Of a stretch of 64,000 nt of DNA, positions 24,472-34,348 are shown in pieces. The notes beneath the pieces are model-generated. The model was given only the letters and a program-made list of their open reading frames with translations. It ran no database searches and was not told the origin of the DNA. Numbering within the stretch: position 1 is the first letter of the stretch; each line of letters opens with the position of its first letter. Source of the stretch: Halalkalibacter suaedae (GTDB lineage Bacteria; Bacillota; Bacilli; Bacillales; Bacillaceae_D); assembly GCF_017939705.1 (NCBI RefSeq), contig NZ_JAGKSQ010000005.1, positions 310,001 through 374,000 on the forward strand, given 5' to 3'. Both the position numbers and the translations under genes were made by a program.

Positions 24472-24513
24472 AAAGAGGTTACTCAAATAAATTTTACTTT
24501 GAATAACCTCTTT
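24472..24513 (-). terminator. Terminator of the dxs/tlyA operon
   Basis: A 16-bp stem with one mismatch (24472-24487 with 24498-24513) lies just after the tlyA stop codon; A/T runs flank both sides. Confidence 0.8.
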
Positions 24514-24517
24514 TCAT

Positions 24518-25351
24518 TTAGTCTTCGAGCGGTGCCTTTAGTTGCTGATGTGCAATCTCAACCACTTCTTTTATCGATCGTTGTTCCTTCATTTCGCCAA
24601 CTGCTTGTTCACCCTGATAATGTAGATGCATAATAAATTCAATATTACCTTCTCCACCCTTTATTGGTGAAAAATCAAGCCCACTTACAATATACCCTTC
24701 AGCTATTGAGAAAGACGTGATTCTGTTCAAAACATCCTCATGTACACTTTTATCTCTAACGATTCCTTTTTTTCCTACCTGGTCACGTCCAGCCTCAAAT
24801 TGTGGTTTCACCAAGGCTACGATATCACTGTTTGGAGAAAGGACCGTTTTCAAAACGGGTAAAATCAAGGTTAACGATATAAATGAAACATCAATTGTCG
24901 CAAATTGAGGCAATCCTTTTGATAAATCTTCAGGCTTAATGTAACGAAAATTCGTTCGTTCCATTACTGTGACACGCTCATCCTGACGTAACTTCCAGGC
25001 AAGTTGATTGTAGCCAACATCCAACGCATACACTCCAACTGCACCGTTTTGCAAAGAACAATCAGTAAAACCTCCTGTAGATGCACCGATATCTAAGACT
25101 AACTTATCTTGAATTGAAATCGGAAAAACGGATAATGCTTTTTCTAACTTTAGACCGCCACGACTTACGTAGGGTAGAGGCTTTCCTTTTAATTCAAGAG
25201 GGGCATCACGATCAATTTTTAAGCCTGGCTTATCAATTCGTTCTGTATCTGAAAACACTAAACCAGCCATTATGCATCGCTTTGCCTTTTCTCTTGTTTC
25301 AATTAACCCTCGTTCCACCAGTAAAACGTCTACTCGTTCTTTCTTTGTCAT
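24518..25351 (-). CDS. yqxC: TlyA family rRNA (cytidine-2'-O)-methyltransferase (YqxC)
   Basis: Putative 2'-O-methyltransferase of 16S/23S rRNA. 277 aa: N-terminal S4 RNA-binding domain (RVDVLLVERGLIETREKAKRC...), then an FtsJ-like SAM-dependent domain with DIGASTGGFTDCSLQ and VALVKPQFE. It begins 4 nt after dxs, last gene of the long housekeeping operon. Assignment to TlyA/YqxC is firm; the exact rRNA target in this organism is not known. Confidence 0.93.
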   Translation of the reverse strand: MTKKERVDVLLVERGLIETREKAKRCIMAGLVFSDTERIDKPGLKIDRDAPLELKGKPLPYVSRGGLKLEKALSVFPISIQDKLVLDIGASTGGFTDCSLQNGAVGVYALDVGYNQLAWKLRQDERVTVMERTNFRYIKPEDLSKGLPQFATIDVSFISLTLILPVLKTVLSPNSDIVALVKPQFEAGRDQVGKKGIVRDKSVHEDVLNRITSFSIAEGYIVSGLDFSPIKGGEGNIEFIMHLHYQGEQAVGEMKEQRSIKEVVEIAHQQLKAPLED

Positions 25352-25355
25352 GCGA

Positions 25356-27245
25356 TTAAGCCCTTTTTCTTTTCTTTGGTAGCATTGTTAAAAGCTCTTC
25401 TACTACTTTATTTTCTGTCAAACCAATCTCTTCAAGTAATTCATCAACACTACCATGCTCAATAAATTGATCAGGAATTCCCATTCTTTTTATCTCCATG
25501 TTGTGATAACTATTGTCATGGAAAAACTCAAGAACAGCACTTCCGAAACCACCTTGGAGAGCTGCTTCCTCAAGCGTAATGATTGGCATTGTTGCTAGTG
25601 CTAGCTCCTTTAGGAGAGCTTCATCTAATGGCTTGACAGAATTAGCATTTACTAATTTCACCGATATTCCCTGTGCTTCTAGCTGCTTAATCGCTGCTTC
25701 TGCTACAGGAAGCATCGTTCCAAAGGTTAAAATACAGGCATCCGAACCATCTTGGATCGTTTCCCACTGACCGATTGGTAGCTTCTTCAATTGATCATCC
25801 ATTTTAATTCCGTATCCATTTCCTCGTGGATATCTTACAGCAATTGGACCATCATCATATTGAGTTGCTGTATAGATCATATGCTGAAGTTCATTTTCAT
25901 CTTTCGGCATTAGGATCTTCATATTTGGTAAATGACGTAGAAACGCAATATCAAATACACCTTGGTGCGTTTCACCATCTGCTCCTACAAGCCCTGCTCG
26001 ATCAATAGCAAAGACTACATTTAGATTTTGTCTACAAACGTCATGAACGATCTGGTCATAGCCGCGTTGTAAAAATGTTGAGTAAACAGCAAAGACAGGT
26101 TTCATTCCTTGTGTAGCTAAACCTCCGGCCATTGTGGTAGCATGCTGTTCAGCAATACCAACATCAAACATCCGCTCTGGAAATTCTTTAGCGAAAACGT
26201 CAAGTTTTGTTCCACCAGGCATTGCTGCTGTTAATGCAACAATCCGTTTGTCTTCACGAGCTATTTTCTTGAGCGTTTCAGCAAAGACACCACTATAACT
26301 AGGTGGTCCAGGCTTTTTAACGACTTCACCCGACTCAATTTTGTAAGGTCCTAGTCCATGCCAAGTTCCTTTCGCATCATTTTCAGCAGGCTCGTACCCT
26401 TTGCCTTTTTTCGTTAAGACGTGAATCAGCACAGGACCTTTCGTTTTCTTTGCATACTTTAAATTTTCAGCCAAGTCGTCCAGATCATGACCATCAACCG
26501 GTCCTAAATACGTAAATCCTAGCTCTTCAAAGAAAATCCCAGAAACAAGTAAATATTTCAAACTGTCTTTGACACGCTCTGCTGTTGAAGCAATCTTCCC
26601 ACCAAAGGCAGGTATTTTCTTAAGTAATTGTTCAAGCTCTTCCTTCGCTTTCTTATACTTACCAGCTGTACGTAAACGACCGAGCACATTGTGAAGGGCA
26701 CCGACATTTGGTGCGATTGACATTTCATTATCGTTTAAGATAACAATTAGATTTGTTTGTTCATGTCCAATATGGTTCAAAGCTTCTAATGCCATACCGC
26801 CTGTTAGTGCACCGTCTCCAATTACTGCAATAACGGATTCATCTGTTCCCTTTAAATCACGTGCAGTAGCCATTCCCATTGCTGCAGATAATGAGGTTGA
26901 GCTATGACCGGTTTCCCAAACATCATGCTCGCTTTCATTACGCTTCGGAAACCCGCATAATCCCTTATACTGACGGAGCTGATCAAATTGATCTGCACGT
27001 CCTGTAAGAATCTTATGAACATATGCTTGATGACCAACGTCCCAAATAAATTTATCTTTTGGACTATCAAACAGCTGATGTAATGTAAGCGTTAACTCAA
27101 CAACACCTAAATTGGGTCCTAGATGTCCACCAGTAATCGATAATTTTTCAATAAGGAAATGGCGAATGTCTTTAGCCAAGTCTTCTAATTGTTCTTTTGT
27201 GTAGTTCTGTAGTTCGCTTGGGTCTTTAAATCCCTCTAGGTTCAT
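25356..27245 (-). CDS. dxs: 1-deoxy-D-xylulose-5-phosphate synthase
   Basis: First enzyme of the MEP isoprenoid pathway: condenses pyruvate and glyceraldehyde-3-phosphate with thiamine diphosphate. 629 aa, transketolase-like. Visible are [13 protein letters not shown], the ThDP motif [15 protein letters not shown] through [25 protein letters not shown] and the C-terminal domain. It lies 10 nt after oapA. Together with ispA upstream it frames the OLE RNA with isoprenoid genes, the known genomic setting of OLE. Confidence 0.97.
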   Translation of the reverse strand: MNLEGFKDPSELQNYTKEQLEDLAKDIRHFLIEKLSITGGHLGPNLGVVELTLTLHQLFDSPKDKFIWDVGHQAYVHKILTGRADQFDQLRQYKGLCGFPKRNESEHDVWETGHSSTSLSAAMGMATARDLKGTDESVIAVIGDGALTGGMALEALNHIGHEQTNLIVILNDNEMSIAPNVGALHNVLGRLRTAGKYKKAKEELEQLLKKIPAFGGKIASTAERVKDSLKYLLVSGIFFEELGFTYLGPVDGHDLDDLAENLKYAKKTKGPVLIHVLTKKGKGYEPAENDAKGTWHGLGPYKIESGEVVKKPGPPSYSGVFAETLKKIAREDKRIVALTAAMPGGTKLDVFAKEFPERMFDVGIAEQHATTMAGGLATQGMKPVFAVYSTFLQRGYDQIVHDVCRQNLNVVFAIDRAGLVGADGETHQGVFDIAFLRHLPNMKILMPKDENELQHMIYTATQYDDGPIAVRYPRGNGYGIKMDDQLKKLPIGQWETIQDGSDACILTFGTMLPVAEAAIKQLEAQGISVKLVNANSVKPLDEALLKELALATMPIITLEEAALQGGFGSAVLEFFHDNSYHNMEIKRMGIPDQFIEHGSVDELLEEIGLTENKVVEELLTMLPKKRKRA

Positions 27246-27255
27246 AAAGGAACCC

Positions 27256-27861
27256 TCACTTTCGAGTCAGTTTATCTTTTTTCTTTTTTCCATTTGGTGA
27301 AAAGATCTTGATTTTAAATTTTGCTTCTAATAAATGTAGTAATCTGCCCACTTGAAATATGATTTGGGTGGAGTAGTGAATCGCTAACGTTTTTCCAAGT
27401 GCTTTACCGCCTACAGTTAGAGCGGCAACGACACTTGTAAAAAGAATCGATATAGCAAACTGCTGGTAGGAAGTATCACTATAGCCTAACTGAAGTGATA
27501 ATTGTAACACAACGTATGCAGATGCTGTCCCACTAATAATTCCAGAAATATCTCCAATTACATCATTACAAAAATTAGCAAATTTATCAGCGTTTCTCGT
27601 AATTAAAACGGCGTGTCTGGCTCCACCTAAGCGTTCAGAAGCCATCGCGTGAAATGGTTTCTCATCTGCGGCAGTTGCCGCCACCCCTATTGTATCAAAG
27701 AATACCCCTAAAAACACAATAATAAAGACAATCACCATACCGATTGCCCACGTTACGCCACTTAGTATGAACGTCGAGATAACTGAAAAAATAGCCGCTA
27801 GCACTAATGTGATAACGGCAATTCCGATACTCCAGCGTACGGACTTCTGTAGAGTTTTCAT
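27256..27861 (-). CDS. oapA: OLE RNA-associated membrane protein OapA
   Basis: Membrane protein known to bind OLE RNA and hold it at the cell membrane. 201 aa with about four predicted helices (about residues 11-32, 38-60, 106-128, 135-157), a cytoplasmic loop with [34 protein letters not shown] written here only as landmark residues D56, E67 and R77, and a basic C-terminal tail ([10 protein letters not shown]). The gene directly follows OLE RNA and precedes dxs, the diagnostic arrangement. The AGGTGA site is about 12-13 nt from the ATG, longer than usual, so translation may be weak. Confidence 0.93.
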   Translation of the reverse strand: MKTLQKSVRWSIGIAVITLVLAAIFSVISTFILSGVTWAIGMVIVFIIVFLGVFFDTIGVAATAADEKPFHAMASERLGGARHAVLITRNADKFANFCNDVIGDISGIISGTASAYVVLQLSLQLGYSDTSYQQFAISILFTSVVAALTVGGKALGKTLAIHYSTQIIFQVGRLLHLLEAKFKIKIFSPNGKKKKDKLTRK

Positions 27862-27890
27862 TATATATATTAATCACCTTTATAATTATA

Positions 27891-28500
27891 TTATGTAGAG
27901 GAGTGGTCATTTAAAGAGTAAACTCTGTAGCTTAGGTCCAGTAGGATTTCCCATACCAGCTCCAATGCGTCGCCGCACTGGCGGTTTCCCTTTATACCGA
28001 TATTGACGCTGTCACCAAACGCCAGACTGGATTACCACTTAGTCTACACTGAAATCCCCTTTAAATGTCTATCGAACAGTCTAGGAGTTTTCCTCGGCAA
28101 CCCCTTGCCAATCTTTTATCCTCTTTTGCAGAGCAGATTTCATATAGGTTAAGGCACCATCTGTTGGCCGACAGATTAAATACCTCGTTTTCCATAATCC
28201 CCTCTAACTCCACTCAAGGCAGGCTACGCTGCAGACAAGCTCCCTAGCTTGCCTTACAGGTTCATACCTTTTGCTCTAGTGACCGATACCAACGTATGGA
28301 CTAAGCAAAAGGCCTCCACGGTAGGAGGGTCCTCGCCCACATGCCTTTGTGGATCGCCCTACTACCTCTCCCCCAGCTTAGACCCAAGGCTGGGCGCCTC
28401 AAGCCAAAACAAGGGGCTTCATCGATGTGCCCTTTGGCGGATTTTTAGCCCCGCCTTCAAGATTGGAGGACTGACTAGAATACTGCACCACTCTCATATA
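27891..28500 (-). ncRNA. ole: OLE RNA (ornate large extremophilic RNA)
   Basis: A roughly 610-nt non-coding, structure-rich, relatively GC-rich region between ispA and oapA. Evidence: length and position are exactly those of OLE in B. halodurans relatives; oapA follows; no reading frame with a ribosome binding site exists on the minus strand; and the two ends are complementary (5' GAGAGTGGT near 28495-28487, 3' ACCACTCCTC near 27907-27898), closing the molecule. Many internal hairpins are visible, such as GGCGGGGC/GCCCC and paired GCAAAAGG and CCTTTTGC segments. OLE with OapA is a membrane ribonucleoprotein tied to tolerance of short-chain alcohols, cold and magnesium. Exact ends are estimates. 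Confidence 0.92.
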
Positions 28501-28505
28501 ATTCT

Positions 28506-28534
28506 ATTATAACATGCATGGATTCCAAGCTCAA
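28506..28534 (-). promoter_or_regulatory. SigA promoter of OLE RNA
   Basis: Minus strand -35 TTGAGC (28534-28529), a 17-bp spacer and -10 TATAAT (28511-28506). Predicted start near 28500-28498 coincides with the 5' end of the terminal pairing. It lies in the 50-bp gap after the ispA stop, so OLE can be made independently of the upstream operon. Confidence 0.75.
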
Positions 28535-28552
28535 TGGAAATGCATCCCTACA

Positions 28553-29440
28553 TTAATGATCACGATTTGCTACATAGTCGGTTAAAGCCAACAGTAAATC
28601 ATGATTCATCTCTACATGATATAGATATTCCTTCGCTTTTGTGATATGCTCAGTTAATTTTCTTTTAGCCCCATCAAGCCCAAGCAGGTTAGGATAGGTG
28701 CTCTTGTTATTATCGGTATCACTCCCGACGGGCTTTCCAATCGTTTCGGCGTCACCTTCAACATCTAGAATATCATCTTTAATTTGAAATAAAAGACCAA
28801 GCTCTTTAGAGAATTTTCTTAAATAGATTACATCCTTTTCACTAGCACCAGCCAAGATCGCTCCTGAAATGATTGAACATGTTAAAAGATCACCCGTTTT
28901 ATGGTCATGAACATACATAAGCTCGTCTAAAGTAAGTGTTCTTTTTTCACCTGCAATATCAGCTACTTGCCCACCAACCATGCCTTCTGGACCCGCTGCC
29001 TTTGCAATTTCGCTAATCAGCTGTAGCTTCTGCTCTGCTGTCAAAGTTGGTTCGCTAAGCTTGGAAATTATTTCAAAGCTATAAGTCAATAGAGCATCCC
29101 CTGCCAATATAGCGATCGCTTCACCATACACTTTATGATTAGTTGGTTTTCCCCGTCTAAGATCATCATCATCCATCGATGGCAGATCATCATGAATTAA
29201 TGAATATGTATGAATCATTTCAATTGCACAGGCGACATCTAGCCCTATTTCAACAGGTTTTCCGAAACTATGTAATGTTGCATTTAATAAAGCTGGTCGA
29301 ATGCGTTTTCCTCCAGCATTTAAGGAATACAACATGGATTGTTTTAATTCGATTGGAGCATTTAGTCGATTAATATGCTCTGGTAATTTTCGTTCAACCG
29401 CTTCTCTTTGCTCTCTCATAAAAGACATCAAATCTGTCAC
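28553..29440 (-). CDS. ispA: Polyprenyl (farnesyl) diphosphate synthase
   Basis: Condenses isopentenyl diphosphate with allylic diphosphates to make farnesyl diphosphate, the precursor of undecaprenyl phosphate and quinone tails. 295 aa. First aspartate-rich motif DDLPSMDDDD, second DDILD, GGKRIRPAL near the N-terminus and GxxV-type GGQVAD. Starts at GTG 29440, with CAGGAGG 10 nt upstream and only 2 nt after the xseB stop; an ATG four codons in is the alternative. It is followed by OLE RNA. Confidence 0.96.
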   Translation of the reverse strand: MTDLMSFMREQREAVERKLPEHINRLNAPIELKQSMLYSLNAGGKRIRPALLNATLHSFGKPVEIGLDVACAIEMIHTYSLIHDDLPSMDDDDLRRGKPTNHKVYGEAIAILAGDALLTYSFEIISKLSEPTLTAEQKLQLISEIAKAAGPEGMVGGQVADIAGEKRTLTLDELMYVHDHKTGDLLTCSIISGAILAGASEKDVIYLRKFSKELGLLFQIKDDILDVEGDAETIGKPVGSDTDNNKSTYPNLLGLDGAKRKLTEHITKAKEYLYHVEMNHDLLLALTDYVANRDH

Positions 29441-29442
29441 AG

Positions 29443-29676
29443 TTACTCTTCCTCCTGAAACGTGAGTACTTCAATCTCACCATCTTCATGAAGAATCTGA
29501 TCCATTTGTTTTTCGACCTTTTCTAATTTTTCATGACAAAGCTTTGACAGGGCCATCCCTTCTTGGAACATACCAATAGCTTCTTCTAAAGGAACATCGC
29601 CTTGTTCGAGCTTTTCAACAACTTCCTCTAATTCGGTCATCGCTTCTTCAAATGTTTTGTCTTTTTGATCAGTCAT
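29443..29676 (-). CDS. xseB: Exodeoxyribonuclease VII small subunit
   Basis: 77-aa acidic helical protein that binds XseA; family signature [26 protein letters not shown] at the N-terminus (seen as FEEAM...[10 protein letters not shown]). Overlaps the end of xseA by 8 nt, the usual coupling. Together they degrade single-stranded DNA to large acid-insoluble oligonucleotides. Confidence 0.96.
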   Translation of the reverse strand: MTDQKDKTFEEAMTELEEVVEKLEQGDVPLEEAIGMFQEGMALSKLCHEKLEKVEKQMDQILHEDGEIEVLTFQEEE

Positions 29677-31036
29677 GTTTCACTTCCTCCTCTTTCACAG
29701 GGCTTTTCTTCACCACTCGACAAAGAATCATCCCATCTCGCAGACGGAGGTCAAGCTCTGATCCTTCCTGAACTTGCTTTGTCGATTTGATCAACGTTTT
29801 ATTTTTATCATAAGCAAGATTATAGCCGCGGTCCATTAATCTTAATGGACTAAGGAGATGTAACTCACTAATATGCTTCTCAAATGGTTGACGTTTTGCT
29901 TTGATTTGCTCCTGCATTGCTTTTGTTAATCGTTGCTTTAGTTGCATTCGTTTATCTTTTGCAGTGATCATTTGATTGTTTGGATGCATTCGTTTCAATC
30001 GTTGATCTAATAAATTTAGCTGTTCAACTGGCTTTTTTCGAGTCATCTCGATGGCTCTTTTTAGTCGATCTAAATAGTTGTCTAATTGTTGCTCCTTTTG
30101 TTTCACTAATTGCTCAGGATAGCGAAAAGCATACGATCGGTTCATCCGTTCAAGCTTGGACTTTTCACGTGAAATTTGTTCCTTTACTCGATGGGCTAAG
30201 CGTTTATTCAAACTTATTAATGTACGTTTGATTTCTTGATAATCAGGAACAGCTAGCTCTGCCGCTCCCGTTGGTGTAGGTGCTCGTAGATCAGCAACAA
30301 AATCACTAATCGTATAGTCTGTTTCGTGACCAACTGCAGAAATAATCGGAACGGTTGCCCCTGCAATCGTTCTGACAACATCCTCGTCATTAAATGCCCA
30401 TAATTCTTCAATCGAGCCACCACCACGACCAACAATTAAGACGTCGAAGCAATTCGCTGCATCTACTTGGCGAATTGCTCTAACTATTGATCCAGGTGCT
30501 TGTCCACCCTGTACGAGTACAGGAAGTAATGTAATTTGTGCAATAGGATAGCGTCTTTTCAAAGTTGAGACAATATCTTGAATTGCTGCACCTGTGGGCG
30601 ATGTAATAACAGCAATACGATTCGGAAAAGTAGGAATAGCTTTTTTGCGAGTCTCTGAAAATAGTCCCTCAGCCTCCAGCGTAGCCTTGAGTTTTTCGTA
30701 AGCTAAATACAAGCTACCTATCCCATCAGGCTGCATTTCCTTCGCATAGAGTTGATATTGTCCATAAGGCTCATACACATTGATTTCACCACGAATTAAC
30801 ACCTTCATGCCATTTTCAGGCTTGAATGCTAAGAATCGATTATTCCCCGCAAACATAACAGCTTGAATTCGTGATTGCTGATCCTTTACTGTAAAGTACA
30901 AATGACCACGACTATGTAGCTTCACATTCGATAACTCGCCACGGATCCATACATCAGTCAAAATTGCATCTTCTTCTAACAAAGATTTAATATAGCGAGT
31001 GACCTCCGATATCGTTAAAATCGATTGTTCGGACAT
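29669..31036 (-). CDS. xseA: Exodeoxyribonuclease VII large subunit
   Basis: Catalytic subunit for bidirectional single-strand exonuclease activity. 455 aa: N-terminal OB-fold (residues about 10-105), the central catalytic domain with [28 protein letters not shown] and [29 protein letters not shown] landmarks, then a long Lys/Gln-rich coiled coil. Lies 8 nt after folD and overlaps xseB. Confidence 0.96.
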   Translation of the reverse strand: MSEQSILTISEVTRYIKSLLEEDAILTDVWIRGELSNVKLHSRGHLYFTVKDQQSRIQAVMFAGNNRFLAFKPENGMKVLIRGEINVYEPYGQYQLYAKEMQPDGIGSLYLAYEKLKATLEAEGLFSETRKKAIPTFPNRIAVITSPTGAAIQDIVSTLKRRYPIAQITLLPVLVQGGQAPGSIVRAIRQVDAANCFDVLIVGRGGGSIEELWAFNDEDVVRTIAGATVPIISAVGHETDYTISDFVADLRAPTPTGAAELAVPDYQEIKRTLISLNKRLAHRVKEQISREKSKLERMNRSYAFRYPEQLVKQKEQQLDNYLDRLKRAIEMTRKKPVEQLNLLDQRLKRMHPNNQMITAKDKRMQLKQRLTKAMQEQIKAKRQPFEKHISELHLLSPLRLMDRGYNLAYDKNKTLIKSTKQVQEGSELDLRLRDGMILCRVVKKSPVKEEEVKHD

Positions 31037-31044
31037 TTGCTCAC

Positions 31045-31890
31045 CTATTTGCGACTTTCAGCTGATTGAATGGTATTCTCAAGTAACATCGTAATTGTCA
31101 TCGGACCAACGCCACCTGGTACTGGAGTAAGATATGATGCTTTTTCTTTGACACCATCAAAATCAACGTCTCCACATAATTTGCCATCAACGCGGTTAAT
31201 TCCAACATCAACAACAACAGCACCTTCTTTGACATCTTCTGCTGTGACAAATTTCGGTCTACCAATTGCAACAATTAGAATATCGGCTTGAGTCGTTAAG
31301 TTCCTCATATCTTTTGTTCTTGAATGACAATAAGTCACTGTTGCATTTTCATTTAATAGCAATTGACCAACTGGCTTTCCAACGATATTACTACGGCCAA
31401 CAATCACTGCATGCTTGCCCTCTAAATCGATAGAAGCTTCCTTTAGCATTTCAACTACTCCATATGGGGTACATGGTAAGAACGTCTTTTCCCCTGTCAT
31501 CATTTTCCCGATATTAATTGGATGAAAGCCATCGACATCCTTATTTGGAGCAATTCGTTCAATTACTGCTTGCTCTGAAATATGAGCTGGAATTGGTAAC
31601 TGTACCAGTATTCCATCAATCGCTGGATCTTCATTTAAACGATCAATTTCAACTAAAAGCTCTTGTTCTGTAATACTATCTGGTCTCTCTATTAATTCTG
31701 AATAAATCCCGACCTCAGCACATGCCTTCTGTTTCCCTCGAACATAACTCTGCGAAGCAGCATTATCCCCTATCAGAATAACGGCTAATCCTGGAGTAAT
31801 ATTCTCCACTGCTAGTTGCTCAATCTTACTTTTCATTTGTTCTCTCTTTTTTGCTGCAAGCTCTTTACCATTCAATAATGTTGCTGACAT
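31045..31890 (-). CDS. folD: Methylenetetrahydrofolate dehydrogenase / cyclohydrolase
   Basis: Bifunctional enzyme that interconverts 5,10-methylene- and 10-formyl-tetrahydrofolate. 281 aa. Shows the substrate-site YVRGKQKACAEVGI (lysine in YxxxK), DGILVQLPIPAHI, the NADP-binding VIVGRSNIVGKPVGQLL, and C-terminal TPVPGGVGPMTI. A GTG at 31899 opens the longest frame but overlaps nusB; the ATG at 31890 has GGGGAG upstream at good spacing and gives MSATLLNG. Confidence 0.96.
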   Translation of the reverse strand: MSATLLNGKELAAKKREQMKSKIEQLAVENITPGLAVILIGDNAASQSYVRGKQKACAEVGIYSELIERPDSITEQELLVEIDRLNEDPAIDGILVQLPIPAHISEQAVIERIAPNKDVDGFHPINIGKMMTGEKTFLPCTPYGVVEMLKEASIDLEGKHAVIVGRSNIVGKPVGQLLLNENATVTYCHSRTKDMRNLTTQADILIVAIGRPKFVTAEDVKEGAVVVDVGINRVDGKLCGDVDFDGVKEKASYLTPVPGGVGPMTITMLLENTIQSAESRK

Positions 31891-31895
31891 AAAGC

Positions 31896-32291
31896 TCACT
31901 CCCCTTTTATTTTTTCAAGTGCTTTTGATAATACACCATTCACGAACTTCCCTGATTCTTCTCCCCCGAATGCTTTGGCTAATTCGATTCCCTCGTTAAA
32001 TGTTACATTCACAGGTATATCTTCTATGTATTTCATTTCGTAAATGGTCATCCTTACAATCGCTCGATCCACTAGACCCATTCGTTCAATTGTCCAACCT
32101 TGCAGACTCTCTGAGATGATTTGGTCGATCGTGTTCTTTTGTTCAATCGTACCATTAACTAATTGAAGCATAAACTCACTTGGAGTTTCTTCCTCTACAA
32201 CGCTTTTGATCGCTATATCTAATTCGCTATCAGCTAAATCAATTTGGTAGAGTGCTTGTGCGGCTCTAAGTCTCGCTACTCTTCGGTTCAT
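31896..32291 (-). CDS. nusB: Transcription antitermination factor NusB
   Basis: RNA-binding factor that with NusE binds boxA of rRNA operons. 131 aa, all-helical, RRVARLRAAQALYQIDL at the N-terminus and NEGIELAKAFGGEESGKFVNGVL near the C-terminus are typical. AAAGGAG is about 7 nt upstream of ATG. First gene of nusB-folD-xseA-xseB-ispA-OLE-oapA-dxs-yqxC; a terminator separates it from yqhY upstream. Confidence 0.96.
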   Translation of the reverse strand: MNRRVARLRAAQALYQIDLADSELDIAIKSVVEEETPSEFMLQLVNGTIEQKNTIDQIISESLQGWTIERMGLVDRAIVRMTIYEMKYIEDIPVNVTFNEGIELAKAFGGEESGKFVNGVLSKALEKIKGE

Positions 32292-32507
32292 CTTTGTAAA
32301 CTCCTTTAATTAACTAACATAATTGTATTGATCATAGCATACCATGTTTTTCTAAAACAGAACATAGAACAAGATTAAATTGGGATTACCTATACTGACT
32401 ACAGTAACTTTCCAGTCACCTTTTCTACTTATTTTAACGTAAAACAAATAAATGGAAATTAACTTTTTCTTTAGATGCTATTAGTATCTTGCCCAAAAAA
32501 AGGAAAA

Positions 32508-32534
32508 GACAGTCAAGGTCAAACCTTAACTGTC
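32508..32534 (-). terminator. Terminator of the accB-accC-yqhY operon
   Basis: A 12-bp stem GACAGTCAAGGT / ACCTTAACTGTC with a 3-nt loop. On the minus strand TTTTCCTTTTTTT follows. Confidence 0.85.
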
Positions 32535-32547
32535 TAAGTACATTCAC

Positions 32548-32949
32548 TTATTTTCCCTCTTCATCAAGGTGCTCATGTGTTTCAAATTGAACACCAACAA
32601 CATGAACATTAACTGCTTGAATATCAATTGCCGTCATCGTTTGAAGAGCTTGCTTAATATTTGATTGAATCAGATTGGCGATTTCTGGAACAGATACACC
32701 ATAAGTAATCACAACAGAGACATCAACGATAATTCCTTCTTCGTCAAGCTCAACCTTGACACCTTTACCATGATTCTTTCTACCAAGCTTCTCTGCAACT
32801 CCAGTTGCGAAGTTACCACGCATTGTTGCAACCCCATCAACTTCAGATGCAGCAATTCCAGCAATAACTTCAATCACTTCAGGTGAGATTTCAATCTTAC
32901 CTAGTTCGGACTTTTGTTCTTCTAGTTCTAAAATGTGATTTTCATTCAT
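32548..32949 (-). CDS. yqhY: Asp23/Gls24 family protein YqhY
   Basis: 133-aa conserved Firmicutes protein of the alkaline shock protein 23 family; segments [19 protein letters not shown] and [19 protein letters not shown] are characteristic. In B. subtilis YqhY is linked to acetyl-CoA carboxylase control, which fits its place directly after accB-accC. Its ATG overlaps the accC stop (ATGA), and a terminator follows, so the three genes form one unit. Confidence 0.93.
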   Translation of the reverse strand: MNENHILELEEQKSELGKIEISPEVIEVIAGIAASEVDGVATMRGNFATGVAEKLGRKNHGKGVKVELDEEGIIVDVSVVITYGVSVPEIANLIQSNIKQALQTMTAIDIQAVNVHVVGVQFETHEHLDEEGK

Positions 32950-34331
32950 TTGATTTCCTCCAATTGATCAGAATGTAATGTAGCAGACATAACATCATGT
33001 TTTTCAAGGAATTTCGTATTAAAATCACCTGAGACAAATGTTTCATTTTGAAGAAGCCTTAAATGAAATGGAATTGTTGTCTCAACGCCTCCAATTTCAA
33101 ACTCTTCTAATGCACGGATCATTTTCGCGATCGCTTCAGATCTAGTTGACCCATGTGTAATGACTTTAGCGATCATGGAATCATAAAAAGGAGATATAAC
33201 ATACCCAGGATAAGCTGCCGAATCAACTCGAACACCGTATCCTCCAGGAGCTAAATAATTTGTAATCTTCCCTGGAGAAGGCATAAAGTTCTTCGAAGGG
33301 TTTTCTGCATTAATCCGACATTCGATAGACCACCCTTGGAACGTTATTTCCTCTTGTGTCCAAGAAAGCTCTTCCCCATTCGCTACTCTTATTTGTTCCT
33401 TAATTAAGTCAATTCCTGTTACCATTTCTGTAACTGGATGTTCTACTTGGATCCGAGTATTCATCTCCATGAAGTAAAATTCCCCAGTGTTATGGTCAAA
33501 AATAAATTCAACTGTTCCAGCACCAGAGTATTGAACCGCCTTCGCTGCATTAACAGCAGCTTCACCCATTTCTCTTCTTTTCTCAGGAGAAATAGCTGGG
33601 GACGGTGTTTCTTCTAGCAGCTTCTGTAGTCTTCTTTGAATGCTACAATCTCTTTCACCAAGATGAATCACATTACCATGATTGTCAGCAAGTACTTGAA
33701 TCTCGACATGACGAAAATCTTCTATATATTTTTCAATATACACTCCTGGGTTACCAAAAGCTGTCGCTGCTTCCTGCTGCGTAATGTTCATACCTTTTTT
33801 TAACTCATCAGGTGTTCTGGCAACACGGATTCCTTTACCGCCACCACCTGCTGTTGCTTTAATAATAACCGGAAACTGAATTTCTTCTGCAACCTTTAGT
33901 CCTGCTTCTACTGTTTCAACAATTCCCTTTGAACCAGGAACAATAGGTACACCAGCCTTCGCCATCGTTTCGCGTGCAACATCCTTTGTTCCCATTTGGT
34001 TAATCGCATGAGGACTTGGACCAATAAAAACAATATTACATGCTGCACAAATCTCAGCAAAATCAGCGTTTTCCGCTAAAAAACCATACCCTGGGTGAAT
34101 AGCATCCACCTCGGTTAACGTTGCTACACTCATAATATTCGTGATGTTTAGATAGCTCTTATTCGAAGCCGTCGGACCAATACAATAAGCCTCGTCCGCT
34201 AAACGAACGTGTAAGGAATCTTTGTCGGCTTCTGAAAAAACGGCAACGGTTTCGACATCTAACTCTCGACAGGCACGAATAATTCGTACAGCAATCTCCC
34301 CTCGGTTAGCAATCAAGATTTTTTTGATCAT
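32946..34331 (-). CDS. accC: Acetyl-CoA carboxylase, biotin carboxylase subunit
   Basis: ATP-dependent carboxylation of the biotin on AccB, first step of malonyl-CoA synthesis. 461 aa. N-terminal [20 protein letters not shown]-grasp with [14 protein letters not shown] (glycine-rich loop), [26 protein letters not shown] and the C-terminal domain. AGGAGAGAG precedes the ATG. 17 nt after accB. Confidence 0.97.
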   Translation of the reverse strand: MIKKILIANRGEIAVRIIRACRELDVETVAVFSEADKDSLHVRLADEAYCIGPTASNKSYLNITNIMSVATLTEVDAIHPGYGFLAENADFAEICAACNIVFIGPSPHAINQMGTKDVARETMAKAGVPIVPGSKGIVETVEAGLKVAEEIQFPVIIKATAGGGGKGIRVARTPDELKKGMNITQQEAATAFGNPGVYIEKYIEDFRHVEIQVLADNHGNVIHLGERDCSIQRRLQKLLEETPSPAISPEKRREMGEAAVNAAKAVQYSGAGTVEFIFDHNTGEFYFMEMNTRIQVEHPVTEMVTGIDLIKEQIRVANGEELSWTQEEITFQGWSIECRINAENPSKNFMPSPGKITNYLAPGGYGVRVDSAAYPGYVISPFYDSMIAKVITHGSTRSEAIAKMIRALEEFEIGGVETTIPFHLRLLQNETFVSGDFNTKFLEKHDVMSATLHSDQLEEIK

Positions 34332-34348
34332 GAATTCTCTCTCCTATT

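Noticed and set aside
27891-28500. tmRNA, RNase P RNA, 6S RNA or a group II intron
   Set aside because: No tRNA-like ends, no tag frame, no RNase P core, no reverse transcriptase or domain V; ispA/oapA context and length point to OLE.
28065-28512. Plus-strand open frames across the OLE region
   Set aside because: Antisense to a structured RNA, without initiation signals.
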